Assembly (NCBI GenBank): GCA_016195825.1
Contig: JACPYV010000099.1
Location: 1-64,000 of the forward strand
Length of the DNA: 64,000 nucleotides
From: Burkholderiales bacterium
Lineage (GTDB): Bacteria; Pseudomonadota; Gammaproteobacteria; Burkholderiales; Burkholderiaceae_C
Direction: 5' to 3'
The translations under genes were made by a program, and so were the position numbers. Below the pieces are notes generated by a model. It saw only the letters and a list, made by a program, of their open reading frames with translations. It was not told the origin of the DNA and did no database searches. Below, piece by piece: positions 59,138 through 64,000 of this stretch (positions are counted from its first letter, which is position 1; each line of letters starts with the position of its first letter).

Positions 59138-61224
59138 GCTGTGCCTCCGATGATGGAGCCGATGCGGATGGTGTGGGTCTCAGGAATCTCGCTGTGGCCC
59201 AGCACCTTGAGGCGGGGCGCGGCGCGCTTGAGCAGGCGGGCCATGGGCGCGCGGATCAGATCGGGCACCAGCAGCGTGGCCGGAACGCCGCGGTCTTCCT
59301 GCTTCTGGGCGTTCTCGGCGGCACTGCGGGCCAGCGTATCGGCCACGCCGGGGTCCAGCGCAGCGCCATGCGGGGAGTTCAGGGCCTGGGTGACCAGGCG
59401 CTCCAGCTCGGGCTCCAGCGCGATGACGTCCAGCTCCTTGGTGGAGCCATAGATCTGTTGCACGATGGCCGGGGCGATGTGGGTGCGGATGCGGCGGGCC
59501 AGCTCGGCCGGGTCGGTCACGCTGGCGGCGTTCTCGGCGATGGACTCGACGATGGAGCGCATGTCGCGGATGTGCACGCCCTCCTCCAGCAGCAGCTGGA
59601 GAACTCGTTGCAGTGTGGCGATACCGACCATCTTGGGAATCACGTCTTCGATCAATTGGGGCGCCTGCTTGGTGAGGTGTTCCACCAGCGCTTGCGTCTC
59701 CACGCGGCCCAACAACTTGGCCGCGTGCACTTGCATCAAGTGTGAAAGGTGGGTGGCCACGACGGTCGAGCAATCAACCACCGTAAACCCGCTCATTTGG
59801 GCCATCTCCTTTTGCCGCTCCTCGATCCACACGGCCGGCAGGCCGAAGGCGGGGTCGGTGGTCTGCGTGCCCAGCAGCTTCTGCGTGGCATGGCCGGGGT
59901 TGATGGCCAGCCACATGCCGGGGAAAGCCTCGGCCTCGCCGACGACAGCGCCCCGCAGCGAGATGCGGTACTGGCTGGGGCGCAGTTCCAGGTTGTCGCG
60001 GATGTGCACCGGCGGCGGCAGGAAGCCCACTTCCTGCGCGAACTTGCGGCGCACGCCCTTGATGCGGCTCAGCAGGTCGCCTTCGCGGCTCTTGTCGACC
60101 AGCGTGATGAGCCGGTAGCCGACCTCCAGGCCGAGCGTGTCCACCGGTACCAGGTCCTCCCAGCTCGCCTCGCCGGCACCTTCGCTGCTGGGCATGATGG
60201 GCTTGACGGCCTTGGCTGCTTCCAGCAACTGTTCCTTGGTGCGCAGCCACCAGGCCAGGTAGCCCATGCCGGAGGCGATGAGCAGAAACACGAGGTGCGG
60301 CATGCCCGGGATCAGGCCCAGCGCACCGATGACGCCGGCGGTGATGGCCAGCGACTTGGCCGAGCCAAACACCTGCTTGCCGATCTGGCTGCCGATGTCC
60401 TTGTCCGTGCCCACGCGCGACACCACCATGGCCGCAGCGACCGAAATCAGCAGCGCCGGCACCTGCGCCACCAGCGCATCGCCCACGGCCAGCAGGATGT
60501 AGCTGTTGGCTGCCTGGCTGGCGCTGAGGTTGTGCTGGGCGATGCCGATGATGAAGCCGCCCACGATGTTGATCGCCAGGATCAGCATGCCGGCCACCGC
60601 GTCGCCACGCACGAACTTGCTGGCACCGTCCATGGAGCCGAAGAAGTCGGCTTCGTCGCTCAGCTCCACGCGGCGGCGCTTGGCCTCCGCCTCGTTGATA
60701 AGGCCGGCATTCAGGTCAGCATCCACCGCCATCTGCTTGCCGGGCATCGCGTCCAGGGTGAAGCGTGCGCCGACCTCGGCAATGCGCTCCGCACCCTTGG
60801 TCACCACGATGAAGTTGATGACCACCAGGATGGCGAACACGATCAGGCCGACCGCGAAATTGCCGCCGATCAGGAAGTGGCCAAACGCCTCGATGACCTT
60901 GCCCGCAGCGCCCGTGCCGGTGTGGCCCTCCAGCAGCACCACGCGCGTGGATGCGACGTTCAGCGACAGACGCATCAGGGTGGTCAGCAGCAGCACCGTC
61001 GGGAAAGCCGCAAAGTCCAGCGGCCGCACCATGTGGGCCGCCACCATCATGACCATCACGGCCATGGCGATGTTGAAGGTGAACAGCAGGTCCAGCGCGA
61101 AGGGCGGCAGCGGCAGCACCATCATGGACAGCACCAGCAGCACGGCGATGGGCGCGCCCAACGCCGCGATGATGCCGGCACGTGGGCCCAGCAGGCCTTG
61201 CAGCTTCTGGATCAACGGGTTCAT
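59134..61224 (-). CDS. flhA: Flagellar export apparatus protein FlhA
   Basis: FlhA is the nonameric export gate and cargo-docking platform. The 696-residue protein has eight hydrophobic helices in the first 330 residues. The conserved FHIPEP-type loop region is present (LPGKQMAVDADLNAGLI-like stretch near residue 155), and the large cytoplasmic domain ends in PETHTIRIGSIIG. Starts and stops overlap neighbours by four bases (flhB before, flhF after). All landmarks are normal. Confidence 0.97.
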   Translation of the reverse strand: MNPLIQKLQGLLGPRAGIIAALGAPIAVLLVLSMMVLPLPPFALDLLFTFNIAMAVMVMMVAAHMVRPLDFAAFPTVLLLTTLMRLSLNVASTRVVLLEGHTGTGAAGKVIEAFGHFLIGGNFAVGLIVFAILVVINFIVVTKGAERIAEVGARFTLDAMPGKQMAVDADLNAGLINEAEAKRRRVELSDEADFFGSMDGASKFVRGDAVAGMLILAINIVGGFIIGIAQHNLSASQAANSYILLAVGDALVAQVPALLISVAAAMVVSRVGTDKDIGSQIGKQVFGSAKSLAITAGVIGALGLIPGMPHLVFLLIASGMGYLAWWLRTKEQLLEAAKAVKPIMPSSEGAGEASWEDLVPVDTLGLEVGYRLITLVDKSREGDLLSRIKGVRRKFAQEVGFLPPPVHIRDNLELRPSQYRISLRGAVVGEAEAFPGMWLAINPGHATQKLLGTQTTDPAFGLPAVWIEERQKEMAQMSGFTVVDCSTVVATHLSHLMQVHAAKLLGRVETQALVEHLTKQAPQLIEDVIPKMVGIATLQRVLQLLLEEGVHIRDMRSIVESIAENAASVTDPAELARRIRTHIAPAIVQQIYGSTKELDVIALEPELERLVTQALNSPHGAALDPGVADTLARSAAENAQKQEDRGVPATLLVPDLIRAPMARLLKRAAPRLKVLGHSEIPETHTIRIGSIIGGTA

Positions 61225-62396
61225 TCTGCAAAGTCCTCTTCGGGATCAGGCGCCCAGCCCGGCTTGTTGTGCGGGTCGAGTTCGGGCGGCACATGCGGGT
61301 GCGGCACATCCGGGCGGGCCGCATGGCGCGAGGTCATGGCCGCGCGCAGCTGGTAGACGTAGGCCAGCACCTGGGCTACGGCGCCAAACAGCGCGGCCGG
61401 GATCTCATGGTCGACCTTGGCGTGGGCGTACAGCGCGCGGGCCAGCACAGGCTGCTGCAGCACCGGCACCTTGCTCTCCTTGGCCAGGTCGCGGATCTTC
61501 ATCGCCAGCAGGTCGGCACCCTTGGCCACGACCTTGGGCGCCGCCATCTTGCCTTCCTCGTACTTCAGCGCGACGGCGTAGTGGGTCGGGTTCATGACCA
61601 CCAGGTCGGCCTGCGGCACGGCGGCCAGCATGCGACGCTTGGCCATCTCGCGCATGCGGGCGCGCACCTTGGCCTTGATCTCGAGGTTGCCTTCGACCTC
61701 CTTGAGTTCCTGCTTGGCCTCCTCGCGGCTCATGCGCATGCGGCGCAACCAGAGCTGGCGCTGCAGCGGCAGGTCGATAGCGGCAAACACCGCCAGCGCG
61801 ACGGCCAGCAGCCCGAGGCCGCCCATCAGCTGCTCGCCGGCATAGGCCAGCGCCGACGGCAGCGGCACCGACATGATGCTGACGTAGGCGGCCAGGCGGT
61901 CCTTCAGCACCATGGCGCCGATGATGCCCAGCACCAGTGCCAGCAGCACCGCCTTCAGCGCCGTGCCCAGGCCCTGGCCAGTGAACAGGCGGCCGAGGCC
62001 CGCGAGCGGGTTCAGGTGCGTGAACTTGGGCGCCAGCGGCTTCATCGTCCAGTTCCAGCCGCCGCTGGCGACGTTGCTGGCGATACCGACCAGCATCAGC
62101 ACCGCGGCGATCGGGCCCATGACAGCGGCGAAGGCCAGCGTCATGTCGGCCAGCCGCTCGGCCATGAAGCCCTTCTGCGCCAACAGCCGGGCATCGAAGT
62201 GCAGGCCCGTCGTCAGCATCTTGCGCAACTGCTCGACGATCTGAGGGCCACCCATGGACAACACGGCGCCGCCGGCCACCATCATGGCGAAATGCGGCAG
62301 GTCGCGCGAACGCGGCAGCTGCCCCTCGGCCCGCGATCTTTCGATCTTCTTGGGCGAGGCGGGTAGGTTGCGGTCCTGTGCGTCGTGGTCGGCCAT
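61221..62396 (-). CDS. flhB: Flagellar export switch protein FlhB
   Basis: FlhB controls the switch from rod/hook to filament export. The 391-residue protein has four transmembrane helices in the first 215 residues and the autocleavage motif NPTH (in VVMNPTHYAVALKY, near residue 275). A cytoplasmic tail follows that is longer than in E. coli and rich in Pro/His/Asp. It heads the flhB-flhA-flhF-flhG-fliA run and is divergent from a binding-protein gene. Confidence 0.97.
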   Translation of the reverse strand: MADHDAQDRNLPASPKKIERSRAEGQLPRSRDLPHFAMMVAGGAVLSMGGPQIVEQLRKMLTTGLHFDARLLAQKGFMAERLADMTLAFAAVMGPIAAVLMLVGIASNVASGGWNWTMKPLAPKFTHLNPLAGLGRLFTGQGLGTALKAVLLALVLGIIGAMVLKDRLAAYVSIMSVPLPSALAYAGEQLMGGLGLLAVALAVFAAIDLPLQRQLWLRRMRMSREEAKQELKEVEGNLEIKAKVRARMREMAKRRMLAAVPQADLVVMNPTHYAVALKYEEGKMAAPKVVAKGADLLAMKIRDLAKESKVPVLQQPVLARALYAHAKVDHEIPAALFGAVAQVLAYVYQLRAAMTSRHAARPDVPHPHVPPELDPHNKPGWAPDPEEDFAE

Positions 62397-62429
62397 AGCG
62401 TGCTTGCCCCATGAGGGGCGCTGGACCGG

Positions 62430-62474
62430 ATTGTTCGAGGCGGGCCCGAAAACTTGAGCGAGAAAAGCGGGGCC
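62430..62474 (-). promoter_or_regulatory. Flagellar promoter of the flhB operon
   Basis: Read on the minus strand, GGCCCCG-N7-CGCTCAAGTTTTCGGG (62474-62445) is followed by a segment ending ACAAT. It aligns gap-free with the flgB upstream region. TCAAGTTT (62457-62450), 11 bases and TCGAACAA (62438-62431) give the sigma-28 geometry with a variant -10. The flhB ATG lies about 35 bases further on. Confidence 0.55.
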
Positions 62475-62578
62475 GCCGGGCCGCTAATCCCGGCACCGGC
62501 GCGCCGATCCCGATCAGGTGTGCAGGATTGCCGCTCTTCAGGTGGCAAGCCACCAGCGGCTGGCGCTAATCTGCGCGC

Positions 62579-63331
62579 ATGCACCGTCTGCCCGCTCGCC
62601 TGCTCGCGCTGATGGCTGCCTGCTGCGCCGGTGCCGCCGCGGCCCAGGCGCCTCTGGCCATCGAATACCGCGACAAGCCCCCCTACAGCTACACCGAGGT
62701 CGGCAAGCCGGCCGGCTTCCTGATGGAGCGCACGGCCCGGCTGCTCAAGCGCGCCGGCATCGAGGCACGCTACGCCGAGGTGCCCATCCGCCGCACGCTG
62801 CAGAACCTGCAGGCCAACCAGGCGGCACTTTGCTCGCCGGGCATGTACAAGATCCCGGAGCGCGAGGCGTTTGCGCGCTTCTCGCTGCCCATTCACCGCG
62901 ACAGGCCGCATGTCGTGCTGGCGCACGCCAGCGTCGCCGCACAGATACGCGCGCTGCCCAAGCTCGCCCAGCTGTTCGCCGAGCCGACGCTGCAGCCCGG
63001 CGTGCTGGAGGGGGCGTCCTATGGCCAGCAGCTGGACCAGGCTCTCGCCAGCACGGCCAGGCCGGTCATGCGCGCCCAGCTCACACCGCTGCAACTGGCC
63101 CGCATGGTGGGCGCGCGGCGCGTGGACTACATGCTCATCGACGAGGAAGACCTGGCCTGGCTGCGCAAGGACCCGGAGTTCCTGCCGCTGCCGCTGGTGC
63201 GCCTGGAGTTCGCCGACATGCCGCGCGGCCAGTTGCGCTACCTGGCCTGCTCGCAGCAGGTCTCGCCGCAGACCATGGACAAGCTCAACCAAGCCATCCG
63301 CGAGCTGGCGCTTGAAGCGCAAGCCGAATAA
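62579..63331 (+). CDS. Periplasmic substrate-binding-domain protein
   Basis: The 250-residue precursor has a signal peptide (LPARLLALMAACCAGAAAAQA). A type 2 periplasmic-binding domain follows, with IEYRDKPPYSYTEVGKPAGFLMERTARLLKRAG, VPIRRTLQNLQANQAALCSPGMYK and MRAQLTPLQLARMVGARRVDYMLID. This is the clearest SBP_bac_3-type member of the three in the window. No transporter partners are adjacent; it is divergent from flhB and convergent with cheZ. A sensory role is possible. Confidence 0.85.
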   Translation: MHRLPARLLALMAACCAGAAAAQAPLAIEYRDKPPYSYTEVGKPAGFLMERTARLLKRAGIEARYAEVPIRRTLQNLQANQAALCSPGMYKIPEREAFARFSLPIHRDRPHVVLAHASVAAQIRALPKLAQLFAEPTLQPGVLEGASYGQQLDQALASTARPVMRAQLTPLQLARMVGARRVDYMLIDEEDLAWLRKDPEFLPLPLVRLEFADMPRGQLRYLACSQQVSPQTMDKLNQAIRELALEAQAE

Positions 63332-63334
63332 ATA

Positions 63335-63356
63335 AGGCCGGCACAGCGGCCGGCCT
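63335..63356. terminator. Terminator hairpin between binding-protein gene and cheZ
   Basis: AGGCCGGC (63335-63342) pairs with GCCGGCCT (63349-63356) around a six-base loop. On the minus strand it is followed by TATTTATT, so it best serves cheZ; on the plus strand no T-run follows, but the stem may still help stop the binding-protein transcript. Confidence 0.6.
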
Positions 63357-63374
63357 GATCAGGGGGTGTGACGC

Positions 63375-64000
63375 TCAGAAGCCGAGGCTGGCCAGCAGGT
63401 CATCGACCTCGCCCTGGTCCGCCACCACATCGGTGCGGCCTTCGGGGTTCACGACAGGGCCTTGCAGGATGTTCGGGTCCACCTTTTCGCGCTGCTCGGG
63501 CGGCACGACCTGAACCAGCAGCTTCACGAGGCTGTCTTCCAGGTCGTTGGCCAGCGTCACGACCTTGGCGACCACCTGGCCGGTCAGGTCATGGAAATCC
63601 TGCGCCATCATGATGTCGGTCAGGTGGTTGTCGATGCGCTGGGTGCGGCTCTCGACTTCCTTGACGAAGTTCAACACCATGCCACTGGCTACGGCCTTGA
63701 CCGGGTCAGCGACGATGGCGTCGGCCATGGCCCGAGTGGCGGCAGAAATCTCTGCGTGGTCGGCCTTGGCGGCGTCAACGGAGTTCAACACCTTCTCGGC
63801 CGCAGCCGCCGTCTTGGTGGCGATGTAACTCAGCCGGCTGCGCGCATCCGGCAGGCCATCCGTCGCCAGCTGGAGCTTGGGCATGACGCCAAGCTGCTGC
63901 ATCGTGTCATGCAGCACCCGCGTGATGGTGCCGAGCTGCTGGAAGACCTCGGGCGACACGAGCAACGGGTCGTTGCCGCCTGCGGCCAACTTGGCCAACT
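63375..64000 (-). CDS. cheZ: Protein phosphatase CheZ, 5' end beyond the window
   Basis: CheZ dephosphorylates CheY-P in chemotaxis. The visible 208 codons contain the long helical hairpin and the catalytic motif MMAQDFHDLTGQVVAKVV. The C-terminal CheY-binding peptide is QGEVDDLLASLGF. The reading frame is open to the window edge, and the first TTG inside it is unlikely to be the start because it lacks a ribosome site that can be assessed here. More chemotaxis genes may lie beyond. Confidence 0.93.
   Translation of the reverse strand, partial: LAKLAAGGNDPLLVSPEVFQQLGTITRVLHDTMQQLGVMPKLQLATDGLPDARSRLSYIATKTAAAAEKVLNSVDAAKADHAEISAATRAMADAIVADPVKAVASGMVLNFVKEVESRTQRIDNHLTDIMMAQDFHDLTGQVVAKVVTLANDLEDSLVKLLVQVVPPEQREKVDPNILQGPVVNPEGRTDVVADQGEVDDLLASLGF

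Noticed and set aside
59749-61356. A 535-codon open frame on the plus strand
   Set aside because: It is antisense to flhA and rich in His/Asp/Gln; no family is seen.
63990-63998. TTG at 63998 as the true cheZ start
   Set aside because: The frame stays open to the window end and no ribosome site can be seen, so the gene is treated as partial.

Overview
The window is G+C-rich DNA from a flagellated betaproteobacterium, most probably a Burkholderiales member of the Roseateles/Rubrivivax type. This rests on gene families and order rather than on any search: DUF3460 directly before scpA, minCDE beside metG, flgAMN divergent from flgBCDEFGH, flhBAF-flhG-fliA in one run, and a C-terminal-sensor MCP of the betaproteobacterial kind. 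No rRNA, tRNA or CRISPR array was seen.

Region 1 (1-22 kb) is housekeeping and small accessory units. It holds an unassigned first 770 bases, a DUF4242 gene divergent from a large winged-helix/ATPase regulator, dusC with a YgjP-like metalloprotease, a ferredoxin, a secreted serine hydrolase, an acyltransferase with a VF530-type protein, minCDE, an unusual 0.6-kb non-coding stretch with DnaA-box-like sites, metG, a SulP transporter behind a strongly structured leader, DUF3460-scpA, a DUF808 membrane protein, a MaoC hydratase, a KefF/KefC-like pair, DUF1841 behind a vestigial antitoxin start, and a TetR-SDR unit with two matching operators.

Region 2 (22-29 kb and 38.4-43.6 kb) is the flagellar flg locus. 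flgA-flgM-flgN run leftward and flgB-flgH rightward. The flg series is then broken by about 9.4 kb before flgI-flgJ-flgK-flgL resume. The interruption carries a periplasmic binding protein, an M20 amidohydrolase, a GntR/ABC operon split from its promoter by an ORF-deleted group II intron, a carboxymuconolactone-decarboxylase-like secreted protein, a glycosyltransferase pair and a small secreted repeat protein.

Region 3 (43.6-64 kb) is signalling plus flagellar export and regulation. It holds a degenerate EAL-HDOD protein, a HisKA_2-type kinase with an ANTAR response regulator, another kinase, an Hpt protein, a REC-PAS-GGDEF-EAL protein, a diguanylate cyclase, two more periplasmic binding proteins, an MCP, fliA, a P-loop-less flhG, a frameshifted flhF, flhA, flhB and the end of cheZ. 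Promoter-like sequences with a TCAAGTTT-like -35 and an exact 11-base spacer occur before flgM, flgB, flhB and the embedded glycosyltransferase. This suggests that the inserted sugar genes may be co-regulated with flagella.
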